Positions 20,831 through 32,609 of a stretch of 64,000 nt of DNA are shown here, piece by piece. How positions within the stretch are numbered: the first letter of the stretch is position 1; each line of letters starts with the position of its first letter. The DNA lies in contig OX104124.1 of NCBI GenBank assembly GCA_944474755.1, positions 5,172,437-5,236,436 of the forward strand, read 5' to 3'. Both the position numbers and the translations under genes were made by a program. The notes under the pieces are model-generated. The model did not search any database. It was not told the origin of the DNA and worked only from the letters and a program-made list of their open reading frames with translations. The stretch comes from Limnoperna fortunei. Its lineage: Eukaryota; Mollusca; Bivalvia; Mytilida; Modiolidae.

Positions 20831-22165
20831 GTGGATCCAAAAATTATCGAAAGGACAACGGGTCTGTGCAAGGAAAAAAGAACTTAATTTAATCAACTAT
20901 AACAGTAAATATATATAAGAAAATCATTAAAAACCAACAAGAAAGAAAAATAAAAAATGGCAGATTAATACGAACAGTCAATTGATATTTAATGCATACC
21001 AGTAAAAATACATACTGTGGTTTTTTTTATTAGTGGTGTACCATTTTGCAGCGTTTTCGGGGATGGTGACGGACCACGAAATGAAAACTTCAACAAATAA
21101 TGACCATAGACAATCTATAAAGACGCTAAACTGATATGGAACGGTTGTTTACATGGATAAAGACGATTGATGTTCAAAGGACATTTCTCTATGACATGTG
21201 TTCGATAGAGATGACAATTTTACATTAAGAACAAATTTCGAGTGTTTATGACACTAAACAGAAATGAATTGTTGATAAAAAAACATCGTTGTTTGATATT
21301 AATTGTTTAAACGCCCTAGGAATGCGAATACGTCCTGTTGAGCCTTTTCGTTGTAAAGTGTTGATGTATACACACATATTAATCATTTCCATAATTGAAA
21401 TAACTGTCAATAAAGCAATATGTTAACACCTTTTATACTGATTTCCATCTTCAAAAAACACTAATTATATCATGAAATTTATTGTCAAACAAACAAAACT
21501 TACTTTTCAGCCTAAGGAATATACCCCACATGTACAATAAAGTGTTTATTTAGGTTGGTTTTAATAAAGTGACATGTTTATTAAATATATTAAGTTTGTT
21601 TGCGATTACAAAACAAAAACTGTTTAATCTTTTTAATTTCATATTCTTTTAAGAACAAAACAATCAATTAGAAATGTCCAGTCTCACTCTGTATTTGGAT
21701 GCCAAATTATTAGGGATTTTATCATGTTTCTTTTTTCCGATTTCCGCGAACCACAAATGTACGAACCTCACGAAATGTCTTTTTCTCCAACCACGAAATT
21801 GATACTAAGGAAAATAAATAAAACCACAGTGTTACATTGTTTTCTAAATGATTCAGAAAAAGTTATTACTCTGCGCGTTTATGCGTTGCAGTAATTTAAC
21901 AGCAGTATAGTTATGTAAAGCACAAACACTTAATGGTGTGCGAATGAAAGATATTTTTCATAAAACGATCACTAATTGTTCTGTCCACAATATTATAAAT
22001 ATCCTAAGTCATAAACCCGAGTTAAAAGTGATATTCATGTTCAACTGTAAATCACCCTTGTGTATATTGTAGTATTGAGCATAACATCACGAACTACGTT
22101 TTCCTTGCAGGGTTCTCGGACTTGTGATTTCAATATTAATATATAAGTATTTATAATAAACAGAC
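20831..22165. other. Intron-like AT-rich DNA between stalk exons
   Basis: No repeat family or exon recognised. It lies within the proposed LRR gene between the stalk exons at 22166 and 19131. Confidence 0.5.
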
Positions 22166-22228
22166 CTGTTTCAGTCTTCGTTTTAGTTGTCGCCTCCTCG
22201 GTTGTAGCAATTGATGTTGTCATAGGAA
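22166..22228 (-). CDS. LRR gene: Thr-rich stalk exon 1
   Basis: This 63-bp minus-strand exon has acceptor CATAAG and donor GTCTGT. With the G left by the LRR cap exon it makes Val, then reads PMTTSIATTEEATTKTKTET and leaves one G. Eight or nine of 21 residues are Thr, so it is probably a glycosylated linker. It is a phase 1-1 cassette, so it can be skipped or repeated without shifting frame, and it is directly compatible with the exons before and after it. The acceptor has little pyrimidine tract. Confidence 0.55.
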
Positions 22229-22383
22229 CTTATGTAATGTAATAATATTATTTGGTATTATTAAGTTTCTCACATAGTTATTTTCAAATGACTTATATAT
22301 CTAATATCTACTGTTAAACTATATTGGGATGCATATAATTAACCAGTATACAATGTATGAATTTTAATATCTTTAAATTCTAG

Positions 22384-22517
22384 TTCAGTTTTCCTACTGC
22401 AGGTCGGGAGTTTTCTCCGGGTACTCCGGCTTCTTCCACAATAAAAACTTGACGCCATGATATAGCTGAAAAATTGATGAAAATGGCGTTAAACATCATT
22501 CGAACAAACAAACAATA
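22384..22517 (+). mobile_element. SINE fragment (3' half)
   Basis: It matches the 3' half of the SINE at 32006: TTTTCCTACTGCAGGTCGGG, TTTTCTCCGGGTACTCCGGC, GCCATGATATAGCTG, GGCGTTAAACA, then AAAC repeats. The tRNA-like head is absent, as in a 5'-truncated copy. Confidence 0.85.
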
Positions 22518-23324
22518 AATTATAGTTGAATACCGTTCAACAACCGAAGATTCATCGAATACTTTTCAGCACGCGTTATTGGCTTGGTTAAGAATTAAAC
22601 ACTAAAGAGAGCATTATCAATTATGTGTGCTATACTTGCATTTCGGCATTTAAAGTCTCGCAAAAATTACATCAAAAGTTAATGGAAATTATTAAATACT
22701 GAATTTAAAGACTATGAAAGGCAACTGTCTTCACAGAAAAAACTTGTCAACAACAATAAAAGCGTTATTGGATTTACAGGACAGGCTAGGAATTAAGTAC
22801 TTAAAAGATTATAAATGGCGTGCATTTCAGCGTTATAAATCTCTTCAATACATAGCCTGTCTGCCACTTGTTATTTTCACACAACAAGTGTTTCAAATAG
22901 CCTTATTCAAAGAATCCTTGAAAACGTTTATTCATCATTACAAATCGGGTAACTATTACATATTATGACGAGTGACTTATTATGTTTAAGGTCACTTTAT
23001 ATGGGTTTTACTTAATACATTTTGCACAAGGATACTATCTTAGCAACATCTTATAGTCTGAAAGCAATTGAATGTTAGTTCAATTACGCATTTCAGAAAA
23101 AAAAATTCAAATTTAATAATAATAATCAGTTTGAACGACTACTATATATATATTAGTAAACATTTGTTAAATTATTATAAGTCGATTAGTTCTTGTTTTA
23201 CATCTTTAATTTTGTTTTATCATCAAATAAAGATTAATCAAATATCTACGTTGTGATCCAACTGAGATTGTAAGCATGTTTCCCCAAAATAAGCCCTTTG
23301 TCAACCATTGAGGCTGAGGTAAAG

Positions 23325-23790
23325 GTAAACACACACACAGACACAATCATACATTGCGTGCGTAAAATGATTTCTGGCATTGAATATCTCATTCTAATTT
23401 TCTGCAGTCCAATACGAGTTAAACAGCTGACAAGTATCAGAAACCAACTGTTTACAAGACACATTTTAAGTAAAAGTATGATTAAAAACATTCTATCAAA
23501 ATATGCATTCATTTCTTCAAACGTACAATATATTGAAACACATGTGATCATAATAGAAAAACAACAAGGGAACAACATAATGGAGTTTCTGTTTCAGAAG
23601 GAGAGTTGCTATTAACTGTGCATCAGTCAATATTCACAACACATTATGTCATGGACTAAATTGTTAAATGACTTTAGGTTAGCGAACTAACATCAACGAT
23701 ACCATTGTTGTTTGACTGTTTTACACAAGTATATCAACAAATGATGTCACATCAGTTACGTTAGAAACTAAATGATTTGGAAATCTAATA
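23325..23790 (+). repeat. Diverged segmental duplication, short copy
   Basis: This is the partner of 18490-19615, in the same direction and about 4.5 kb away, lacking about 565 bp. It begins right after a short CACACACAGACACA run, as the other copy does after its CA microsatellite. Confidence 0.8.
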
Positions 23791-24200
23791 TACCTATGGA
23801 TTTCTTTTCAATAAGTAAATTGGTACAGGAGACACCTATCGTGTGTTTTTCAATATTCAGGATTCGTTTTTAGATTCAGGGCAATCGTTCATTTTGCCGT
23901 AAGATATTATTGATGGTTTTCGTAACCATGAACACTCTGAATTAATATTTTATCTTTTCACAAATTTTGAGAACGCAGAGTGAGACTAAATATATCTTTT
24001 TTTTTTGTTAAACAAGAACAAAGATCGCGTGTTGTACAAAAAGTATCTTCTTATAGTTCCTAACTAAATTATACTTAAAGATGTCAGCCGATTAAACAGG
24101 TACAGATTACTCTGACACAAATACACAAAATGTTTCAGCATACTTGGTCTTTATTCTGTCGAGTTTGTTATAATACCGTTGTTATTAATTCAATACTTAC

Positions 24201-24346
24201 CCGTACAATTCGAAATTTCCACCTCACGAAGCGCTTTGCCGTTATTACATGTTGCTTTATTTACAATCACTTGTAATCTTGATTTCATCCATGCTTGAAA
24301 ATCTTCCATTGCGCAATCACATGTTAATGGGTTCCCTTCTAGATCC
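24201..24346 (-). CDS. LRR gene: C-terminal cap (LRRCT) exon
   Basis: This 146-bp minus-strand exon has acceptor CTTTTCAG and consensus donor GTAAGT. It completes a Leu codon begun by an LRR exon (CT+G), then reads DLEGNPLTCDCAMEDFQAWM, a link KSRLQ, and ATCNNGKALREVEISNC. NPLxCDC, the F-x-x-W core, and four cysteines in the spacing C-x-C...C...C are the hallmarks of the cysteine-rich cap that closes extracellular LRR solenoids (as in Slit, LRIG and many immune or adhesion receptors). It ends NCT plus one base, phase 1, which fits both stalk exons downstream. The parent is a secreted or membrane LRR protein; the exact family is not known. Confidence 0.88.
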
Positions 24347-24763
24347 CTGAAAAGAATCTTGATATATTTAAGTGTGTAGGACTTTCGTCATCATAACACA
24401 AAAATAAAGCAACTGAAACAATCAAGTAAGATTTAAGCACATATATTTTTGTGATTACAATAACCTTTAAAGACTGCGCTTTATATCAGGTAAACGCAAG
24501 GTTTTTAATAGGGATTGACAACACACTAAACACTGTACTCTATGTTAACACTGTACTGTTGCCTCATGTTGACAATCACATGAAATTACGTGATGACTTG
24601 GAGAGCAATTATTACTTTTATTGTTATCTTCTAACATTGAATATCGGTTTTATTATGTACTATTTTTGATAGCAAATACCTAAAATGAAGAAAAGTTCAG
24701 GCATTATTTTTCAGTTTAATATTATTTAAAAAGATGTTATGATAAAAACAAGCAGAAAACCTA

Positions 24764-25168
24764 CAGAACAATTAAAGCCGAAAGTCAAGGAACAATTACA
24801 AATCAGGATATAGACAAACATATACAGCGCAACACAAACTAGGATATAGACACACATATACAGCGCAACACAAATTAAATACACAAAATCACATGAAGAG
24901 TCAAGTAAGCCCGTCTTCAACTAGTCATCCGTTAGGTTACTTATTGTCATTTATTGGAAAAAATCAAATCCAGGAACAGGACACACTACCTATGACTCAG
25001 CGAAATGTCTGATAGTATTTGAGAGACTGATTTTCCATAACGATCAATTAGGTCATGCTGACGACCATACAACCTCCGGAGAGACATCAGCCTAGGTACC
25101 ACAAACCTTTGCTTGAGCAGTTCAGAAGTCAAAAGCAGTGAGCGGTCTAGAAAATTGGAATACCGATC
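24764..25168 (-). pseudogene. Retroelement relic: reverse-transcriptase ORF end plus 3' region
   Basis: On the minus strand, 25168 to 24986 reads DRYSNFLDRSLLLTSELLKQ, RFVVPRLMSLRRLYGR, QHDLIDRYGKSVSQIL and stops. This is the C-terminal end shared by the other relics here (37195, 47655, 50278). A non-coding 3' region with GACTTTCGGCTTTAATTG-type words follows. I recall this C-terminus (LLKQG...FYGRxxDLI...S) from a large mollusc reverse-transcriptase family, possibly Penelope-like; the class is not certain. A direct repeat of about 35 bp (CATATACAGCGCAACACAAA) lies in the 3' region. Confidence 0.65.
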
Positions 25169-28100
25169 TCAGGATCTACAATGAAGTATAAGTTGTGAAA
25201 TGTACACACCATAAGCTGGAGCTTCAGAATGTTGCTGTCGATGAACGGGAAGTTGACAATTGGAAATTTGAATTCATCACGTTTAATCTAGTTTGTAGTT
25301 TTTCCGGAGTCTATTTATAGAAGTAGGTATAAGTAAGAGGCTGACCTTAGTGTATTGGTGGTTTCTTTAATTTCAAGCTCGCTATGGTAAATTGAATGTT
25401 GAATAACGATTATCATTTTAATAGATGAATTCTATCGAAAATGGTAAGCAATTTCGAAAAAAGGTAGCCAGACTAGTAGTTTCTATATGAAGTAACTGCG
25501 CTTCTTATTTTTAAACATATCCTGTTAACTGCAGGATATATAGATTATTGGTGGACATTTGTTATCAATGAGCAATATTTTATTTCAACTAGATTCTAGT
25601 AGAGATCAAGTTGGAATTCAATCTATGAATTAAATATTTGGCCTAATATGAGCGTACTCTTATATTGACACGAAAAAAATTGTTTTTAGCCAGCAAGGAG
25701 TATGGCACTCTCTAAACACGTCACCCACATGGGTCCTCGACTAAGCTTTCAGTATAATGACATAATAGCTCCCCAACGAGAGGCTTCCCCTTCCCCCATA
25801 TGGGGATGCTCGTGTCAGCTCCGTCAGAGCTACAGAAATGATCTCCATCAAATAAAAAGAAGAAACACATAGACTCTAAAATTATTTCCCGTTTACTACG
25901 ATAATGTCTAGTTTAATTGTCTTATATTGAAGTTTACATTCCTTAAGTGCATGGGGGCGGTAATTGCGTGTCAAAAAGCCCCACGCCAGTTTTTTTTTAT
26001 CGCCTTATAGTTTTTAAGTTGGTATATTTTTGTAAAAATTAATGAAAAAATGAAACTCAATCTGTTAGAACATCAATTTTTCAAAGGAACTGTTTTGTCG
26101 AAGTGATCTATCAAAATATTGTATTACTTGCTTTTTAGCATTAAAGTCATCAGGAATATTAGGAACTGGCTGTTTGGCCAATGAACGGCCGTGGCGTTTT
26201 TTGTGGCATGTCATTTGCTATCGTTTATGTAATTATTTGTATTGGTTTTCATTTTATTTAATAGTCATATGTACGTTGTAATTGCTTGTCTTTTATCTAA
26301 TGACCTCTGATGCAAAACCGTATGATTTCAAATTGTGTGACAGGTCACCCAGTACCGTTTTATAATTATGTCATTTTTTATATTTATATATCAGTTTGTT
26401 TTTAGACAAATCGTGCGTTTAAATTCTTTTATTTTATCACCACACATGTTTTATATTCTATATTAGCTATTGCTTTGTGCTGAATTATTTTGTTTTCAGT
26501 AATTTGGGATGGCCAGGGGAGATAGGATTTACACATATTGTTGTTTCCATTTGCTATTAAAATAATATATTGCATAATGGTCTTGGTAACACTATGTACA
26601 GTCATCGCTTTGGTTTCACCTTTCTTACTTTAACATTAGTGACAAGAACGGGTCATGAAAAGTAATTCGTTCATGACGTTAATTATATTTGACAAATCAG
26701 CTCGTGAGAAATGTTCCTTTCATACAATGTAAAACTCAGATGATTAACTCACTAGTATTTTGACCAGGATAACAATAACAATACAAGGTACATGAGGTAT
26801 ATATTATATTATCTTGAGTTAAGACTTATATTAACATTCGAGATAATGGCAGAACATGTATTTTACTTCGTTTGTTTGATGTAAAACATATCTTGTTTGT
26901 TTATGTTGCATTTACAGTCTTTTTCTTGTCCTTTTATAGGCAAAACCGAACTTACAAAAATATGTTATATGTTTTGCAGTTTTCTAAGTTAAAATTTGGA
27001 AAAATAAAATATGATGTTTCTATAAGCGCAGCAGGTTTATACCATAGTACTTGACAATAAGTTGACAATAAGTTCATAGCCCTAGCGACTATGCAATACA
27101 GATGTTGAAGGTTAACCTAAAACACCATCGCTAACCATAATAACGCATGTTTTATGTATATATGTTGAGCTGGATGGCAATCACTGTAAGGTGAACAGCA
27201 TTAGTTTTGTTGACATATCCTACAATAATTGCACAATAAACAGTATGTGCGTTACCTTAGCCGCAAGTGGCAAAGCAGTCTAATCAACAGTTATGACCAG
27301 AATAAACCAGGTGACCTTAACTTATAGCTGCTACTTTAATTTAAACTAACTTAATATTACAGTAGTACCTTCATGCAAAATATATATATCTTAAGGGGGA
27401 GAGGCCAAGATCTTTTTTGATAATATATTTTGGGCATTTTGTTCGGTGTGTCAACTGTTTTTTTTTAAACAAAGCAACCTTTAACTGTTTTTCAACCATT
27501 AGCTGTTATCTGTTTTCTTAAAAATTGACATTGTTGTTAACTGTTATAATAAAAATAAACACCGTGTTTTGCTGTCAATAGAATTGTTCTTCGATCAGAT
27601 TCAACTTTTATCTTTTTTTCGATTTTTAAACTCGCTGTTTTCTGTGTTGTAATGTAAATTGTTCTTATTTAATATAATTATTTTAAATTTGCTGTTATCT
27701 GTTTTGGGAAAAAAAGTTAACCTGTAAATAAACCCCCATCTCAGCTAGTTTTATAAAGATTTTTACAGGAACTTGTTACCCACCTGAATTTTTAACCATG
27801 GGCCTCCTGATTTTTCTCAACAGAGTAAACAAAGATTATTGCCAGTTTTTTCTTTAGTTGTGGATCAAATGGTTATTAGTTTCTGTCTTACAGACACACA
27901 GTATTTGTTCATACGTCGAATATCTTTTAGTCTTTTATCAACTACAACCCCAGTGTAAGCAAAAACTGTTCTTTGTTCAATGAAGTGTAAAATTAGATTT
28001 TTACGATATCCATAGAAATGAACACTACGTGTCATTTACGGAATGAAGAATAATTTACAATATTGTGTTAGTTTCAATAATAAGAGGCACTTTCATTTAA

Positions 28101-30540
28101 ATAGCTTTAATTATTAAATCAGATATAAAGAGAAAATATTGAATGAACCCAATTATTATATGATTCTACAGTGGTTGTACATAATATGTATAATTAGTTG
28201 ACCTATTTGTAGTGCAGCATAGAGCAGTTCAGTTATTATCTACCTAATTAATCGTAGTTTTAGAATTGTTATTAGTGTAATTAGTATAAACAATACAAAT
28301 AATATTTATGTTAATATGACAAATGAGCTAAAAAACTTTTGGACTAACTATAGACAATTACCCGTAAATTTCACTTCACCGAATGAAACAGTATTCCGGT
28401 TTATGGGACAACCGACCTAACATCATTTCTTATAAATAACTTCTTTGATTAATAAACACGTGTCAATTCTCAGTTTATAATGTATCCTTTTAATAAGTCT
28501 ATTTTTTTAACAGAAAAGAATATTTTCGAAAACCTCGCTCTTACGCTTAAATATCCCAATTCTTTCTTAGAAAGTGTACATACATGTACATTACACAGTA
28601 AGTAACCGTATGAAGTAGCAAAATACACCATAATAAAATGCATATAACACGTATGAGTCACGGAGTCAATATTCTTGCATTGTTAACCAGACAAATGTTT
28701 AAACATTATATCATGCTAATAACTGAAGATATTAATTTATAAGTTTTACGAAAACCAAAATAATAAGAAAATTAAATAAGAAAAAACATTACAGTACAAA
28801 AGACACCACAGAGAACACTCATATTAAAACAAATTCAATGTCGTAAGTGTCGGGCATTTGTTCAACTCTAATAGTATATTAAGTGCATTATTGTTATCTT
28901 TTTGATGAATTTTATTAGGGTGTATTCATATATGAACGCACAGTATTCTCAACTTCACAAAACATGTTTAATTGAGGGAAGACCATGACAACAGTTACAG
29001 TACTAACGTATTAGGTTTGAGTTTTGTGATCATTTGATTTTTCGATTTTTCGATCCTCCTATCCTTTGGTTGTCTAACAGTCGATAAATAGGAACGCGAA
29101 TCAAGGATATCATGCAAACCAATATCAAAATTGAATAATTTCCTCACAAGCAGTATCGACATATTTTTTATGCACATTGTGGATTCCACAGTAACAGTTT
29201 TATTCATAACAGTATGTAGCGATTAAAAACTCTTTTAAAAAGTGTATATTTCCAAGTTTCACATGACGACAACTAGATGTCATCGTGTGTAATGTATATA
29301 CATTTCTATTGCAGACCATTTAAGATACACGATGAACAATTCTTGCGATGCACTATAAAAACAAAATTTACAGCATTCTCTTTGCATTCATTTGGTTGAT
29401 TGCTGACAATTCGTATTTAACATTTTTTGATTGTATGCGATTACCTTTCAACGTCTTGCATTCTCTTTACATGGTTATAACACTTTCCTTATTTACAAAC
29501 CAAGGTAACAAAAGGGTACGTACTAAGTAAAATGATATAAATATCGTAACACATAATATCATCTTAGGTTCTAAAGTTTACGGAAAACATCAATTCCTAA
29601 AGTAATTTCGTTCTATACAGATACTGTAAACGTGTATAATTTTTTCATATCCTTTGGAGAACACATTTATGTTTTGTACATAATTGTGGTGCGGATATTT
29701 TAAACATTTTACATGTTTTACAAATAGAACAGTAGTCATATTTGTTATTATTAAAATTTCTATTTGTTCCAACATAAAGTATACTGTTTTTGTATTCCAG
29801 CAAGAAAAATTTGATAGCATAGTGTGCATGTACAAGTCGTTAGATCTGCATGTGAGGCAAATACACACGTAATTCATTACATACGATGCTATTAGAAGAA
29901 TGTGTTTATATTCTAATAACAGTTAACAGGTTCAGTGTGTTAGTGTGCCGCTTCTATAGCAAAAACACGGCTGTATTAAATGTTAGTGTGCCTTTGTTGT
30001 TATATAACGCTTCAGCTCTATCATAGCGTCCAGTTTATTTGTGGAGGTACCCGACATCCGGTCGTTAAGCTGTCAGTCCTTGTCAAAACTAGTGTACATA
30101 TATTATTACCACATACTTTGATATATTTATAGATACAAATATATCAAAATCAATATATGTTCCTCAGCAGCAAGAAAACTTTCTTCATAGTTTATTATAA
30201 TTGAATCACGGAAGATTATATTTCCTGGTTATACCTAAATGATAGTATCCAAATCTATCATGCATTTGCTGGAAGTGGTTGCAGTAGAATTATTTTGCAG
30301 CTAATACACGAATACTATTTTTTTCTGCTGATTTCGAAATTTGAAATTTACCATTACATTTATCTATCTTTCGATGTTCCATGAATATGAAACGGTACCT
30401 TTGAAACAAAACCCTATTTGAACACGTCCAAAATAAATTACCTTTTATAATTACTTGCAGTGCTTTATTTTAAAAATATATTTATAATTCGCTATATTTC
30501 ATTTACATTCAACATACGTTTACTAGATTAAAATATATTA
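25169..30540. other. Long intron-like stretch of the LRR gene
   Basis: AT-rich, with small hairpins (25795-25840, 26150-26200) and a run of TTAACTGTTTT / CTGTTATCTGTTTT words at 27430-27700. Open frames here are short and lack domains. I found no further LRR exon, but a 72-bp exon is easy to miss by eye. Confidence 0.5.
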
Positions 30541-30797
30541 AGTGGTTAAGGTAGTTCGTCTATTATTGATCACGTGGTCTGTCAACACTGCGATTGCGGG
30601 TTCTATTCTCACTGCGGGTAGGGTGTACTGAACTACAATCTTAATTGACAAGGATTGCCAGTTTTCCTGCCGCAGGTCAAGGGTTTTCTTCGAGTACTCC
30701 GGCTTCCTCCACCAAAATAAAAAAGTGGACGCCATGATATACCTGAACAATTGCTGAAAATGGCTCTAAACATCATTCAAACAAACAAAGAAACAAT
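30541..30797 (+). mobile_element. SINE copy, 5'-truncated
   Basis: It starts inside the tRNA-like head (GTGGTTAAGGTAGTTCG), keeps the B box region (GCGGGTTCTATTCTCACTG, one change from the full copies) and the whole body, and ends in AAAC-type repeats. Confidence 0.85.
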
Positions 30798-31224
30798 AAA
30801 ATACATACATCGCAAATAATGTACATCAGATCATGAAAGCTAAAAAGCTGTAATCAACAAAATAGTTTAGTGCAATCGTAAACGTACACAAAGATAACTT
30901 AAACCAGTCAAAATGTCAACTTCAAATATGTACCATTTGGCAAAAAATTAATCAAATATGTGGTAAGTTGATAAGGTTAAGTATGTAGATTTTACTTATT
31001 ACACCATTATTATAACTCTGATTCGTACAGGTGACTTTATTACCAACTTTAGACGTAAGATAAAAAATCACAACTAGGACCATACAGAAGCACTTTAAAA
31101 CCATATAACATATAAAATCTCATTTTTTAGTCCTTTTAAGACAAATTTGATGTAGGCATCTCTAGAAATAAGGATATCAGACAACAAACACTACAAAACA
31201 GGAAAAGTATAAAAATGGTACTGA

Positions 31225-31660
31225 CTTTTACTTGACGGCTCTGAATCTGTCTTAATTGTACTTACCTTTACTCGACATAAGTCTCGACTTGAAAACAAAT
31301 TCTGTACTAGACGAAGTATCGACTAGTATGGTTATTGACTGAATGAGTCTCGGCCAGTCTGAAAAGACTGAATGAATCTTGACCTGACATCTACCGAATC
31401 TCGACTAGTCTTATTTTGTTTTAATCAGTGTTTCTTGACCAAGTCTCGAAGTTTTTGTATTGGTCTGAATGATTCTAGATCAGCCAATGGATTAAGTAAT
31501 CTTAACCTAACCTCGATTAGTCTTGATTTTGTCAGTATCAGTCTCGACCAGTCCGAAAAGACTAAATAAGTCTCGACCCAGCATCATCTAGTCTTGTTAA
31601 TATCTTAATCAGTCTTGACCAGTTTGAGAAGTGTCAATCTTATCTCAACCCAGGCTTGTC
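31225..31660. repeat. Imperfect minisatellite built on AGTCTCGACCAGTC
   Basis: Irregular repeats of AGTCT(C/T)GACC/TAGTCTGAAAAGACT(G/A)AATGAGTCT-type words recur every 20-80 bp. The order is too worn for a clean unit. No coding meaning is seen. Confidence 0.65.
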
Positions 31661-31837
31661 TATTCTTATGGTGTCCGGACAACAATTGACCACTTGAACG
31701 TGTCCCGATACCCATTGATATTTAATATGGAAGACCTAGGTAATTGTTCAGCAAACATCGGAAATACTATTAGAGTAACTAAGTTTATTTTCTCAAAACT
31801 GTTAAAAAACTCAAAGTGAAACTATATTTGCTTACTC

Positions 31838-31993
31838 GTACGGATCACCTGAGTGCACCCATAGTTTTTATTGGGTTCGGGTTACTCTCTTTCTGTTTTT
31901 TTGTGTTTTTCGTTTTTGTGTTGCGTTTTGTCTATATCCGGATTTGTAACTGTCCCTTGACTTTTGGCTCTTGTTGTTCGGTCGGTTTTCTTT
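31838..31993 (+). pseudogene. Retroelement relic: 3' region only
   Basis: It matches the inverse of 36957-37100: TTTTTATTGGGTTCGGGTTA, TCTATATCCGGATTTGTAAC, GACTTTTGGCTCTTGTTGTT. No coding part is left. The SINE at 32006 interrupts its end; a few more bases resume after 32283. Confidence 0.7.
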
Positions 31994-32005
31994 GCTATTT
32001 TTCTT

Positions 32006-32271
32006 GGGGGCCTCGGTGGCCGAGTGGTCAAGGTAGTTCGTGTACTATTGATCACGTGGTCTGTCAACAATGAGATTGCGGGTTCGATTCTCACTGCAGG
32101 CAGGGTGTACTCGACTCCAATCTTAATTGACAAGGATTGCCAGTTTTCCTACCGCAGGTCGGGGGTTTTCTCCGGGTACTCCGGCTTCCTCCCCCAATAA
32201 AAACTGGACGCCATGATATAGCTGAAAAATTGCTGAAAGTGGCGTTAAACCATGAAACAAACAAACAAAAA
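32006..32271 (+). mobile_element. Full-length tRNA-headed SINE
   Basis: The head GGGGCCTCGGTGGCCGAGTGG holds a pol III A box (TGGCCGAGTGG), and GGGTTCGATTC is the B box, as in Leu/Ser-type tRNAs. A body with TTTTCTCCGGGTACTCCGGC follows, ending GGCGTTAAAC plus AAAC repeats. A 12-bp target duplication, GCTATTTTTCTT, flanks it (31994-32005, 32272-32283). It sits in the 3' region of a retroelement relic, so it is younger than that. Confidence 0.93.
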
Positions 32272-32326
32272 GCTATTTTTCTTAATGTGTGTCATTTATT
32301 AGTAATACAATGATATAATAAAGCTG

Positions 32327-32387
32327 TTTTTCTTGGTCAAAAAAGAAAATTAAACGGTAATTTCAGTTATGGGCCGGATACCTTAAG
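32327..32387. mobile_element. Half of a TTAA-type MITE
   Basis: Its inverse reads CTTAAGGTATCCGGCCCATA, then CCGTTTAATTTTCTTTTTTG and ACCAAGAAA, matching the left end of the MITE at 47092. The other half is not nearby. Confidence 0.6.
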
Positions 32388-32503
32388 CATTTATAAAAAA
32401 CCTTTATATATATAGTAAGTATAGAATTGAAATTCTACTTTTAATATTTTCACAATATGTTTAAATATATGTCCATTAGACCTATATCTGATACGTTCTT
32501 TGT

Positions 32504-32606
32504 TGTGTACTTGACTCCAATCTTAATTGACAGTTTTCCTACGGAAGGTCGGTAGTATTCTCCGGGTAAGTGATGTTAAGCAACATTCAAACAAACAAAC
32601 AAACAA
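32504..32606 (+). mobile_element. SINE fragment with internal deletion
   Basis: Pieces of the SINE body (GTACTTGACTCCAATCTTAA, TTTTCCTACGGAAGGTCGG, TTCTCCGGGTA) run straight into a (CAAA)n tail. The CCGGCTTCCTCC to GCCATGATATAG part is missing. Confidence 0.75.
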
Positions 32607-32609
32607 ATA

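Noticed and set aside
25700..25850. Hairpin-rich GC patch near 25.8 kb
   Set aside because: Only short pairings; no repeated copy or RNA family recognised.
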